A stretch of DNA of 7,270 bases from JACMOY01 sp038322575 (GCA_038322575.1 JBBQGB010000099.1:1-7270), one strand, 5' to 3'; positions 1-6,341 are shown, numbered from the stretch's first letter. Program-made: numbers and translations. Notes: generated by a model not told the origin, from the sequence alone.

Positions 1-1
1 C

Positions 2-214
2 GTCGTGCACTGGGCCGACGGCGGCCCGACCAGCCTGGCCAACCTGGTGCTGCTGTGCCGGTACCACCACCAACGCGTCATCCACGACGACCAACGCGAG
101 GACCGGTGGCGAGTCCGGATCGACGACGACACCGGCCGACCCGTCTTCGACCCACCCCTCTGGACCCGAAGACGAGGGCTACCCCTGCCACCCCTGTGGC
201 AACCCGACGGGTGA
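2..214 (+). CDS. HNH endonuclease domain protein, DUF222/13E12-like, C-terminal end only
   Basis: Only the last 70 codons are in the window; the gene begins upstream, and the stop is the TGA at 212-214. Counting from the first full codon, the fragment has a VVHW-ADGGPTSLANLVLLC-RYHH arrangement. His3, Asn14 and His22/His23 fit the three positions of the HNH (beta-beta-alpha metal) nuclease motif. HWADGGPT..LNLVLLC is the wording typical of the HNH domain at the C-terminus of actinobacterial DUF222 proteins (13E12 repeat family). These are multicopy genes of uncertain biological role, presumed DNA endonucleases. The acidic residue often seen just before the first histidine is Val here, which may only reflect subfamily variation. 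The proline- and arginine-rich tail after the domain is usual for the family. The zinc-binding Cys pairs and the DUF222 domain would lie outside the window, so completeness cannot be judged. The gene converges on the SDR gene and shows no functional link to it. Confidence 0.88.
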   Translation, partial: VVHWADGGPTSLANLVLLCRYHHQRVIHDDQREDRWRVRIDDDTGRPVFDPPLWTRRRGLPLPPLWQPDG

Positions 215-225
215 AGCGCGACGAC

Positions 226-265
226 CGGGGCAACGAGGCGTCAGCGGTGACGGCCCGTTGCCCCG
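226..265. terminator. Long nested hairpin between convergent genes, likely bidirectional terminator
   Basis: The arms CGGGGCAACG (226-235) and CGTTGCCCCG (256-265) are perfect 10-bp reverse complements. Inside them G237-G238 can pair with C254-C255. A further perfect 5-bp stem CGTCA (239-243) with TGACG (248-252) closes a GCGG tetraloop. Only A236 and G253 are left as single-base bulges, giving about 17 base pairs in 40 nt. It starts 12 bases after the HNH stop and lies 68 bases beyond the SDR stop, so it is placed to end both convergent transcripts. There is no T-tract on either side. Strong hairpins without a T-tract are often proposed as terminators in high-GC actinomycetes, so the function is inferred from structure and position. 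Confidence 0.75.
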
Positions 266-275
266 ATCAGCCATC

Positions 276-289
276 GGCGACGAGTCGCC
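276..289. terminator. Short second hairpin in the convergent intergenic region
   Basis: GGCGA (276-280) and TCGCC (285-289) form a perfect 5-bp stem around a CGAG loop; C281 and G284 could add a sixth pair. It lies 10 bases right of the long hairpin, between it and the SDR stop at 334. It may be an auxiliary terminator stem. With this GC content, short inverted repeats arise by chance, so confidence is low. The rest of 215-333 shows no gene. Confidence 0.3.
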
Positions 290-333
290 CTTCAGGTGGA
301 CGAGAACCAGTCAGCCAGAACTGAGACACATCA

Positions 334-1248
334 TTAGCGGGCGAGGCGGCCCAGCGCCTTCGCGATGGCGACGGTCGTGCTGCCCTGCCGGCCGTGCAGC
401 TGGTGCCAGCCGGACGTAGTCTCGCGGACGTTGCCGGGGTGCGGCGCGACGAGCTCGTCATCGGTCGCGGCGACCGCGAACAGCGGCCCCACCAGGGCGT
501 CGTACACCCTCGGCAGCAGCGTGAAGCCCAGGGCCATGAACGAGTTCGTGAACCCCGCCTGCACGCGGTCGCGCGGCCGGTCGATCGCCCGCACGATGAT
601 GCCGGCCACCCGCTCAGGCGAGTAGACCGGCGGCGGCGGGCGCCCGACGTACCCCTGGTAGTTGGCGGCCTGGCGGTAGATCGGGGTGTCGACCCCACCC
701 GGCGCGACGTGGACGACGTGCACGCCCTTGCGGTCGCGGTTCTCGATCGCGAGCTCACGCGCCAACGAGCGCATCGCCCACTTGCTGACGGTGTACGCCG
801 ACATCTGCGGCACGGCGATCGCCCCGATGACCGACCCGACGATCAGGATCGTGCCGTGGTCGGCCTCGCGCATGTCGGAGAGGACGGCGCGCGCGACGTT
901 GGCGGCACCGAGCACGTTCGTGCGGATCACCCCGTCGAATACCTCCGCGGGCACCTGGTCGAACCGGCCGTACGCCGCTACGCCCGCCGACTGCACCACC
1001 GCGTCGACCGCGCCGTGCTCGCGTCGCACGCGGGCGAACGCCGCGTCGACCGCCTGGTGGTCGGTGACGTCGACGCTGATCGCCTCGACGGAGGCGGCAC
1101 CCAGTGCCAGGCACTCGTCGACGGTGTCCTGCAACGGTTCTGGGCTGCGCGCCATGAGCACCAACCGGTCACCTCGCTTGGCCAGCCGGTGAGCGGTGGC
1201 GCGCCCGATGCCGCTGGACGCACCCGTCACGACCACGAGGAGGCTCAC
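334..1248 (-). CDS. Short-chain dehydrogenase/reductase (SDR), classical type with C-terminal extension
   Basis: A 304-residue NAD(P)-dependent oxidoreductase of the classical SDR family; its substrate is not recognisable. The Rossmann glycine motif TGASSGIG is at 8-15. Arg34 after beta-2 (LMARS) suggests NADP(H) preference. SVDVTD at 58-63 is the usual adenine-ring segment, and QSAG at 86-89 replaces the common NNAG. The catalytic tetrad is Asn111, Ser139, Tyr152 and Lys156 (YTVSK), followed by the APGGVDTP turn at 182-189. About 50 residues beyond the core form a hydrophobic, helix-prone stretch (about 236-262), which could be substrate-binding or membrane-associating. The start is the GTG at 1248, which overlaps the TGA of the upstream Zn-ADH as GTGA. 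No good Shine-Dalgarno precedes it, so translational coupling is likely. The same frame stays open far upstream, but that part is antisense-like shadow of the ADH gene, and the SDR fold begins right at this GTG. Stop is TAA (336-334). Confidence 0.92.
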   Translation of the reverse strand: MSLLVVVTGASSGIGRATAHRLAKRGDRLVLMARSPEPLQDTVDECLALGAASVEAISVDVTDHQAVDAAFARVRREHGAVDAVVQSAGVAAYGRFDQVPAEVFDGVIRTNVLGAANVARAVLSDMREADHGTILIVGSVIGAIAVPQMSAYTVSKWAMRSLARELAIENRDRKGVHVVHVAPGGVDTPIYRQAANYQGYVGRPPPPVYSPERVAGIIVRAIDRPRDRVQAGFTNSFMALGFTLLPRVYDALVGPLFAVAATDDELVAPHPGNVRETTSGWHQLHGRQGSTTVAIAKALGRLAR

Positions 1249-2429
1249 GGCTGCAGCACCACCTTGATGCAGCCCTCGGCCTTGCGCTGGAACACGTCGT
1301 ACCCGTGCGGCGCCTGCTCGAGCGGGAGGTGGTGGGTGGCGAGGGTCTCGACGCCCAGCACGTCGTCGTCCTGCTCCAGCACCGCGATGATGTCGTCGGT
1401 CCAGCGGCGAACGTGGCACTGGCCCATCCGCACCTGGAGCCCCCGGTCGAACATCTCCATCAGCGGCATCGGGTCCATCTCGCCGCCGTACACGCCGCTG
1501 ATCGACACGGTGCCACCGCGGCGGGCCGCCTTCATGGCGGTGTGCAGGGCGTCCAGCCGGTCGAGGGCGAACCGGTCGGCCAGCGGCTGGGCGATCACGT
1601 CGGGCAGCAGCCCGACGGCGGCGTGCGCGAGCTTGGCGCGCGGCGAGCCGTGCGCCTCCATGCCGACCGCCTCGACCACGGCGTCCGGGCCGCGGCCGTC
1701 GGTGAGGTCGATCAGCGCCGCGGCGGTGTCGTCGACCGTGCTCAGGTCGAGCACCTCGATGCCGTACTGCGTCGCGAGCGCCAGGCGCTCGGGCACCAGG
1801 TCGACGCCGATCACCCGCTCGACGCCCAGGTGCCGCGCGATGCGGCAGGCCAGCTGGCCGACCGGTCCGAGGCCGAGTACGGCGAGGGTGCCGCCGGTGG
1901 GCACGTCGGCGTACGCCACGGCCTGCCAGGCGGTGGGCAGGATGTCGGACAGGTAGAGGTAGCGCTCGTCGCGCGCGTGCGAGGGCACCTTGATCGGGCC
2001 GAACTGGGCCTGCGGCACGCGCAGCAGCTCGGCCTGGCCACCGGGCACCGCGCCGTACAGCGAGGTGTAGCCGAACAGCGCGGCCCCCTTGCCCTGGGCG
2101 CGCACCTGGGTGGTCTCGCACTGGGCGAACAGTCCGCGGGTGCACATCCAGCAGTGGCCGCACGAGATGTTGAACGGCACGACGACCCGGTCGCCGGGCG
2201 CGATGTGCGTGACGTCGGCGCCGACCGCCTCGACCACGCCCATCGTCTCGTGGCCCAGCACGTCACCGGGGGTGAGGAACGGGCCGAGCACCTCGTACAG
2301 GTGCAGGTCCGACCCGCAGATCGCCGTCGAGGTGACCGAGATGATCGCGTCGGTCGAGGACTGCAGGGTCGGGTCGGGCACCTGCTCGACGCTGACCGAC
2401 CGCTTGCCCTGCCAGGTGAGTGCTCTCAT
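1245..2429 (-). CDS. Zinc-dependent alcohol dehydrogenase, formaldehyde-dehydrogenase-like MDR subgroup
   Basis: A 394-residue cytosolic medium-chain dehydrogenase, full length for the family. The catalytic zinc site is Cys38 (AICGSD), His60-Glu61 (GHE) and probably Asp162 in SDILPT. That aspartate is characteristic of the formaldehyde dehydrogenase/dismutase-like subgroup. The structural zinc site is complete: Cys90, Cys93, Cys96 and Cys104. The nucleotide fold follows with GLGPVG at 186-191, and Asp210 after beta-2 (GVD) favours NAD(H). EAVGMEAHG at 253-261 and the longer segment after it are also typical of this subgroup. It would interconvert an alcohol, or a hydrated or thiol-adducted aldehyde, with its oxidised form; the true substrate cannot be read from sequence. 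ATG start at 2429, 69 bp after the FAD/Fe-S gene, with only a weak GGAC-type ribosome site. It overlaps the SDR start by four bases, and the two genes are probably co-transcribed. Confidence 0.93.
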   Translation of the reverse strand: MRALTWQGKRSVSVEQVPDPTLQSSTDAIISVTSTAICGSDLHLYEVLGPFLTPGDVLGHETMGVVEAVGADVTHIAPGDRVVVPFNISCGHCWMCTRGLFAQCETTQVRAQGKGAALFGYTSLYGAVPGGQAELLRVPQAQFGPIKVPSHARDERYLYLSDILPTAWQAVAYADVPTGGTLAVLGLGPVGQLACRIARHLGVERVIGVDLVPERLALATQYGIEVLDLSTVDDTAAALIDLTDGRGPDAVVEAVGMEAHGSPRAKLAHAAVGLLPDVIAQPLADRFALDRLDALHTAMKAARRGGTVSISGVYGGEMDPMPLMEMFDRGLQVRMGQCHVRRWTDDIIAVLEQDDDVLGVETLATHHLPLEQAPHGYDVFQRKAEGCIKVVLQP

Positions 2430-2468
2430 CGCGTCGTCCGGTTTGTCCGCATGCCTTCAGCGTGGCAC

Positions 2469-2482
2469 GGCTGCCCGCAGCC
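2469..2482 (-). other. Short inverted repeat between the FAD/Fe-S gene and the Zn-ADH gene
   Basis: The 69-bp gap 2430-2498 contains a perfect 14-base palindrome, GGCTGC-GG-GCAGCC read on the minus strand, able to form a 5-bp stem with a CGGG tetraloop. It lies 16 bases past the stop of the FAD/Fe-S gene. It has no T-tract and is short, so it could be a weak terminator or attenuator, an mRNA-stabilising hairpin, or chance. No convincing -35/-10 pair is seen in the gap, so read-through from the FAD/Fe-S gene into ADH-SDR remains the simplest reading. Confidence 0.35.
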
Positions 2483-2498
2483 CGCCCGTCGCGTCGGG

Positions 2499-5366
2499 TC
2501 AGGTCCGGGGCAGGTGCCGGGCCAGCAGCTGGGCCAGGTGCTCACCGGGGCGGTCGGCCAGCGAGTCGAGCTGGGTGCGGCAGCTGAACCCGTCGGCCAG
2601 CACGACGTCGTCCGGCGCTGCGGCGCGCACGGCGGGCAGCAGCTGCTGCTCGGCCACCGCGACCGACACCTCGTGGTGGCCGCGCTCGACCCCCCAGTTG
2701 CCGGCCAGACCGCAGCAGCCACCGAGCCGCTGGACGTCGGCGCCGGCGTCCCGCAGCAGGGCCGCGTCCGGCCCCCAGCCCATGACCGCGTGGTGGTGGC
2801 AGTGCGGCTGGGCGACGCCGCGGACGCCGGTCAGGTCCGGCGCCACCCATCCCGGGGTCGCGGCGAGCAGCTCGGCCAGCGTGCGCGTCGCGGCAGCCAC
2901 CTCGGTGGCCGCCGCGAGGTCGTCGCCGGTCAGCAGCTCGAGCGCGTCCGAGCGCAGCACGCCGGTGCACGACGGCTCCAGGCCCACCACGAGCGCGCCG
3001 GCCCGCACGTGCGGCAGCAGCGCGCGCACCGTCGCACCGACCTCGCGTCGTGCGCCGTCCAGCTGGCCGGTCGAGATCCAGGTCAGGCCGCAGCAGGTCG
3101 CCTCGTCGGTGACCCGGACGCCGTACCCGGCCGCCTCCAGCACCCGCACCGCCGCCTGCCCGACCTCGGGCGAGAACCCGTCCGTGAAGGTGTCGACGAA
3201 CAGCACGACCTCACCGTTCGCACCCGCGGCGACCGGACGCCGTCCGGCGAACCAGCGGCGGAAGGTGACCGGCGCGAACGACGGCAGCGTTCGGCGGCTG
3301 TCGACGCCGGCCACCGCCGTGACGAGCGGGTGCAGCACGCGCATGCTCGCGTTGGTCAGGCGAGCCAGACCTGCTGTGGCAGTAACGATGCGCATCCAGC
3401 GGGGCAGCAGGCCGAGGCTGTAGTGCGAGCGGGGCCGCAGCTTGCCCCGGTACCTCTGGTGCAGCGCCTCGGCCTTGTACGCGGCCATGTCGACGCCGGT
3501 GGGACAGTCCGACGCGCACCCCTTGCACGACAGGCACAGGTCGAGGGCGTCGGCGACGGCGGGCGCGTCCCACGACAGGTGCCCGGCCACGACGTCCTGC
3601 AGCACCCGCGCCCGGCCGCGGGTCGAGTCCTTCTCGTCGCGGGTGGCGAGGAACGAGGGGCACATCACGCCACCGCTGACGGTGGTGTCGGCCCGGCACT
3701 TGCCGACCCCGGTGCACCGGTGCACGGCCATCGACAGGTCGCCGCGGTCGTGCCGGTAGGCCAGGGCCAGCTGGTGGCGGTACGCCGGCGCCGCAGCCAC
3801 CCGGATGTCGGCGTCCATCGGTGCGGGCCGGACGATGACGCCGGGGTTGAGCACGTCGTCGGGGTCGAACACCGCCTTGACGCGCTCGAAGAGCCCGATC
3901 GCCGCCGGGGTGTACATGAACGGCAGCAGCTCGCCGCGCGCCCGGCCGTCGCCGTGCTCGCCCGACATCGACCCGCCGTGCCGGGCCGCGAGCGCCGCGG
4001 CCTCGAGCAGGAACGCGCGGAACACCCCGGTGCCACCGGGCGCCGAGAGCGGGAAGTCGATCCGGATGTGCAGGCAGCCGTCGCCGAAGTGCCCGTAGGG
4101 CAGGCCGGTCAGCCGGTGGGCGCTCATCAGCGCCTCGAACTCGCGCAGGTAGGCGCCGAGCCGCTCGGGCGGGACGGCCGCGTCCTCCCAGCCCGAGTGC
4201 GCCGGGTCGCCCGCCGGCGTGCGGGCGGCCAGGCCCGCGCCGTCCTCGCGGATCCGCCACAGCGCGGCGGCGTGGGCGGCGTCGGTGACCACCGCGGAGT
4301 CCAAGGCTCCGGCGTCGGCCGCGAGCCGGCGTCCGGCGTCGGCGACCGCGGCCCGGTCGTCCCCGACCAGCTCGACCATCAGCCAGCCCGAGCCGCGGGG
4401 CAGCGCGGGCACGGCGGCGGCGCCGCGGCGGGCCCGGACGACGTCGACGATCCGGGCGTCCAGGCCCTCGCAGGCGACCGGCCCGTGGCGCAGCACCGCG
4501 GGGACGGCGTCGGCGGCCTCGACCATCGACCCGTAGCCCAGCGCGACCAGGACCCGCACCGGCGCGTCGTGCACCAGGCGCAGCCTGGCCAGCCTGGTCA
4601 GCGCCAGCGTGCCCTCGCTGCCCACCAGCGCCCTGGCCACGTCGAACCCGCGCTCGGGCAGCAGGTGCTCGATCGAGTAGCCCGACACCTGGCGGCCGAA
4701 CCGGCCCAGCTCGGTGCGGATCACAGCCAGGTCGGCGTCGACGACGTGACGCAGCGACTCCAGCAGGGCGGACGACGACCCCGCCCCGGGCACCGCACCC
4801 ACCCGCAGCCGCTCGCCACCCCCGGTGACGACGTCCAGGCCAAGCACGTTGTCGCTGGTGCGTCCGTAGCCCAGAGCCCTTGAGCCGCAGGCGTTGTTGC
4901 CGATCATCCCGCCGATGGTCGCTCGGTTGTGGGTCGAGGGGTCGGGACCGAACCGCAGCCCGTGACGCGACGCGGCCGCCTGCAGCGAGGACTGCACGAC
5001 ACCGGGCTCGACCAGCGCCGTGCCCGCCTCGGGGTCGACCTCGACGATGCGGTGCAGGTGGCGGCTGACGTCGACGACCACCCCGGGGCCGACCGCGTTG
5101 CCGGCGATCGACGTCCCGGCGCCGCGCATCGTGAGTGACGTGCCGTGCGTCCGCGCGACGGCGAGCGCCGCGTCGAGCTCGTCCACGTGACGGGGGACGA
5201 CGACGACCTGCGGCTGCACGCGGTACAGCGACGCGTCCGAGGCGTACAGCGAGCGCCGCAGCGGGGTGTCGTCGACGCCGCTGACGCCTGCCGCCCGCAG
5301 TGCGGAGGCCAGCTCGGGCAGGCTCGCCACACCCTCGGCGGTGGGCAGGGCCACGGAGGCGGTCAC
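2499..5366 (-). CDS. FAD-linked oxidase/Fe-S/CCG fusion (YdiJ-like), probable D-2-hydroxyglutarate dehydrogenase
   Basis: A 955-residue flavoenzyme of the FAD/Fe-S 2-hydroxyacid dehydrogenase family. The FAD-binding (PCMH-type) domain is at about 47-190, with RGAGTSIAGN at 81-90 and GGMIGNNACGSRALGYGRT at 152-170. The FAD-oxidase C-terminal domain is at about 265-513. His426, His433 (GHFGDGCLH) and Glu470 (SGEHGDG) match the metal ligands of D-2-hydroxyglutarate dehydrogenase, including the seven-residue His spacing. Two Fe-S clusters are likely from Cys551, Cys557, Cys569, Cys611, Cys614, Cys617 and Cys621. Two cysteine-rich (CCG) domains follow: Cys758-Cys759 with Cys800, and Cys856, Cys884-Cys885 with Cys929. 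It should oxidise a D-2-hydroxyacid and pass electrons from FAD through Fe-S to an unknown acceptor. D-lactate or glycolate are alternatives. D-2-hydroxyglutarate is favoured by the divergent HOT gene. The GTG at 5366 is chosen because it sits at the family N-terminus; an in-frame GTG at 5444 would add 26 residues. Confidence 0.9.
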   Translation of the reverse strand: MTASVALPTAEGVASLPELASALRAAGVSGVDDTPLRRSLYASDASLYRVQPQVVVVPRHVDELDAALAVARTHGTSLTMRGAGTSIAGNAVGPGVVVDVSRHLHRIVEVDPEAGTALVEPGVVQSSLQAAASRHGLRFGPDPSTHNRATIGGMIGNNACGSRALGYGRTSDNVLGLDVVTGGGERLRVGAVPGAGSSSALLESLRHVVDADLAVIRTELGRFGRQVSGYSIEHLLPERGFDVARALVGSEGTLALTRLARLRLVHDAPVRVLVALGYGSMVEAADAVPAVLRHGPVACEGLDARIVDVVRARRGAAAVPALPRGSGWLMVELVGDDRAAVADAGRRLAADAGALDSAVVTDAAHAAALWRIREDGAGLAARTPAGDPAHSGWEDAAVPPERLGAYLREFEALMSAHRLTGLPYGHFGDGCLHIRIDFPLSAPGGTGVFRAFLLEAAALAARHGGSMSGEHGDGRARGELLPFMYTPAAIGLFERVKAVFDPDDVLNPGVIVRPAPMDADIRVAAAPAYRHQLALAYRHDRGDLSMAVHRCTGVGKCRADTTVSGGVMCPSFLATRDEKDSTRGRARVLQDVVAGHLSWDAPAVADALDLCLSCKGCASDCPTGVDMAAYKAEALHQRYRGKLRPRSHYSLGLLPRWMRIVTATAGLARLTNASMRVLHPLVTAVAGVDSRRTLPSFAPVTFRRWFAGRRPVAAGANGEVVLFVDTFTDGFSPEVGQAAVRVLEAAGYGVRVTDEATCCGLTWISTGQLDGARREVGATVRALLPHVRAGALVVGLEPSCTGVLRSDALELLTGDDLAAATEVAAATRTLAELLAATPGWVAPDLTGVRGVAQPHCHHHAVMGWGPDAALLRDAGADVQRLGGCCGLAGNWGVERGHHEVSVAVAEQQLLPAVRAAAPDDVVLADGFSCRTQLDSLADRPGEHLAQLLARHLPRT

Positions 5367-5373
5367 GTCCTCG

Positions 5374-5379
5374 AGCGTA
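5374..5379 (-). promoter_or_regulatory. Candidate -10 element for a leaderless FAD/Fe-S transcript
   Basis: Read on the minus strand, TACGCT fits the actinobacterial TANNNT -10 pattern, and 7 bases separate it from the GTG start at 5366. The only Shine-Dalgarno-like sequence, GAGG, lies just two bases before the GTG, too close to act normally. A leaderless mRNA would explain both points. The hexamer 17 bases upstream (ACCGCC) is not a -35, so support is limited. Confidence 0.3.
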
Positions 5380-5422
5380 CGCAGTGGCGCAGCGCGGGCG
5401 GTGTCCCGGGCGCGGTCTGGGC

Positions 5423-5431
5423 CTGTGACAG
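5423..5431. promoter_or_regulatory. Candidate operator palindrome CTGTGACAG
   Basis: CTGT-G-ACAG is a perfect 9-base dyad with a single central base, directly beside the tandem repeat. Its GT-N-AC core resembles the half-site arrangement of FadR-type GntR regulators, a family that often controls hydroxyacid metabolism. No regulator gene is in the window, and a dyad this short could be accidental. Confidence 0.3.
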
Positions 5432-5455
5432 CACCCCTTGACACCCCTTGACACC
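5432..5455. repeat. 10-bp direct tandem repeat (2.4 copies) containing two TTGACA hexamers
   Basis: The unit CACCCCTTGA occurs twice without mismatch (5432-5441, 5442-5451) and is followed by CACC of a third copy. Each unit junction creates a TTGACA. A 10-bp period puts the copies on the same face of the DNA helix, as expected for tandem protein contacts or duplicated -35 boxes. On the minus strand it reads as repeated GTGTCAAGGG. Confidence 0.85.
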
Positions 5456-5514
5456 GTCGCTGGCGGCGGGGGACGGTGCGCAGTGCCGGGCGCAGTGCGG
5501 CGCCCCACCACGAC

Positions 5515-5520
5515 GGAGGT
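5515..5520 (+). promoter_or_regulatory. Strong ribosome binding site of the lactonase gene
   Basis: GGAGGT lies five bases before the GTG at 5526. The same frame is open further upstream (from about 5448), but that stretch has no ribosome site and reads as low-complexity Ala/Arg/Gly sequence. This site therefore decides the start. Confidence 0.85.
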
Positions 5521-5525
5521 CTCCC

Positions 5526-6341
5526 GTGAGCGCTGGGCCCAGCAAGCTGCACGTCCTCGACTGCGGAGCGATGAGCTGCGACCTGACCTGGCTGCTGCTC
5601 AAGCCCGGTCGCAGCATCCGGCCCGTCGCCGACAAGGACAAGCCGGTCGAGTGGTATCCGTGCACGACGCACTGCGTACTCGTCGAGACCCCCGAGGGCA
5701 AGCTGCTGTGGGACACCAGCTGCCCCCGCGACTGGCAGACCCGCTGGGAGCCCACCGGGCTGCAGGACTTCTTCCCCTACGACCAGGTCACCGAGCAGCA
5801 GTACCTGGACTCGCGGCTGCAGCAGCTCGGCGTCGGCCTGGACGAGATCGACTACGTCGTCCTGTCGCACCTGCACTTCGACCACGCGGGCAACGCGGGG
5901 ATGTTCAAGGGCACCAACGCGAAGATGGTCGTGAACGCCAAGGAGAAGGACTTCGCGTTCGGCTACGAGGGCGCGTTCAACGGTGCCCACCTGCTGTCGG
6001 ACTACGAGGGCATCGACTGGCAGACGGTGGACGGCGACACCGAGCTGCTGCCCGGCGTGACCCTCATCGAAGCGCCCGGTCACACCGTCGGCACGATGTC
6101 GATGAAGGTCGACCTGCCCGAGACCGGCTCGATGATCTTCACCTCGGACGCGGTCTACATGGGCGACTCCTACGGACCGCCCGCGACGCCGGCCGCCATC
6201 GTCAACGACCTGTCGGCCTGGTACGCCTCGGTCGAGAAGATCCGCGGCATCGCGCAGGAGTCGAACGCCACGGTGGTCTTCGGCCACGACGCCGCGCAGA
6301 TGCAGACCCTGCGCACCAGCCCGGACGGGTTCTACGCGTGA
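5526..6341 (+). CDS. Metallo-beta-lactamase-fold lactonase, N-acyl-homoserine lactonase (AhlD/AttM-like) family
   Basis: A 271-residue cytosolic dizinc hydrolase with no signal peptide. The metal site is complete: His115, His117, Asp119 and His120 (SHLHFDHAGN), His186 (PGHT), Asp208 (TSDAVY) and His254 (FGHD). Tyr211, three residues after the bridging aspartate, matches the spacing of the substrate-contacting Tyr194 after Asp191 in AiiA, which marks the lactonase branch rather than beta-lactamases or glyoxalase II. The N-terminal HVLDCGAMSCDLTWLLLKPG and the KPVEW segment resemble AhlD-type lactonases. Family members hydrolyse acyl-homoserine lactones; AttM/BlcC also opens gamma-butyrolactone to 4-hydroxybutyrate. 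Next to a HOT-type dehydrogenase, catabolic lactone opening is more likely than quorum quenching, by inference. GTG start with a strong GGAGGT site; its TGA overlaps the HOT start as GTGA. Confidence 0.92.
   Translation: MSAGPSKLHVLDCGAMSCDLTWLLLKPGRSIRPVADKDKPVEWYPCTTHCVLVETPEGKLLWDTSCPRDWQTRWEPTGLQDFFPYDQVTEQQYLDSRLQQLGVGLDEIDYVVLSHLHFDHAGNAGMFKGTNAKMVVNAKEKDFAFGYEGAFNGAHLLSDYEGIDWQTVDGDTELLPGVTLIEAPGHTVGTMSMKVDLPETGSMIFTSDAVYMGDSYGPPATPAAIVNDLSAWYASVEKIRGIAQESNATVVFGHDAAQMQTLRTSPDGFYA

Larger units (their letters stand above)
5367..5525. promoter_or_regulatory. Divergent control region between the FAD/Fe-S gene and the lactonase-HOT operon
   Basis: These 159 bp separate two outward-facing genes and hold no credible gene of their own, so promoters for both directions should be here. 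On the plus strand two TTGACA hexamers (5438-5443 and 5448-5453) match the primary-sigma -35 consensus. The best-spaced -10 for the second, GACGGT at 5472-5477, is poor, and no TANNNT occurs before the lactonase start, so an activator may be needed. On the minus strand TACGCT (5379-5374) matches TANNNT and ends 7 bases before the GTG at 5366, which suits a leaderless transcript, but there is no matching -35. The repeat and palindrome listed separately are candidate operator elements. Confidence 0.6.

Noticed and set aside
2..333. Mobile element or defence island suggested by the HNH fragment
   Set aside because: DUF222/HNH genes are scattered in many copies through actinobacterial chromosomes. 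No integrase, transposase, terminal repeat or other defence gene is seen here.
1249..2163. Upstream extension of the SDR frame into the ADH gene, giving a 609-residue product
   Set aside because: The added residues are Arg/Pro/Gly/Ala-rich with no fold. The SDR Rossmann strand begins right after the GTG at 1248, which overlaps the ADH stop in the usual coupled arrangement.
1305..4883. A 1192-codon open frame on the plus strand, opposite the ADH and FAD/Fe-S genes
   Set aside because: It is low in complexity (Arg, Gly, Val, Gln, His, Ala) with no recognisable domain and lies antisense to two clear enzymes. In DNA this GC-rich, stop codons are scarce in shadow frames, so long open frames are expected.
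5448..5525. N-terminal extension of the lactonase by 26 residues from a TTG
   Set aside because: No ribosome site precedes it, and the extension is Arg/Ala/Gly-rich. A strong GGAGGT sits five bases before the GTG at 5526, where homology to the family begins.
5367..6287. Upstream extension of the FAD/Fe-S frame through the divergent region and under the lactonase gene
   Set aside because: That part is opposite a clear MBL-fold gene and has no domain similarity. The family N-terminus fits the GTG at 5366.
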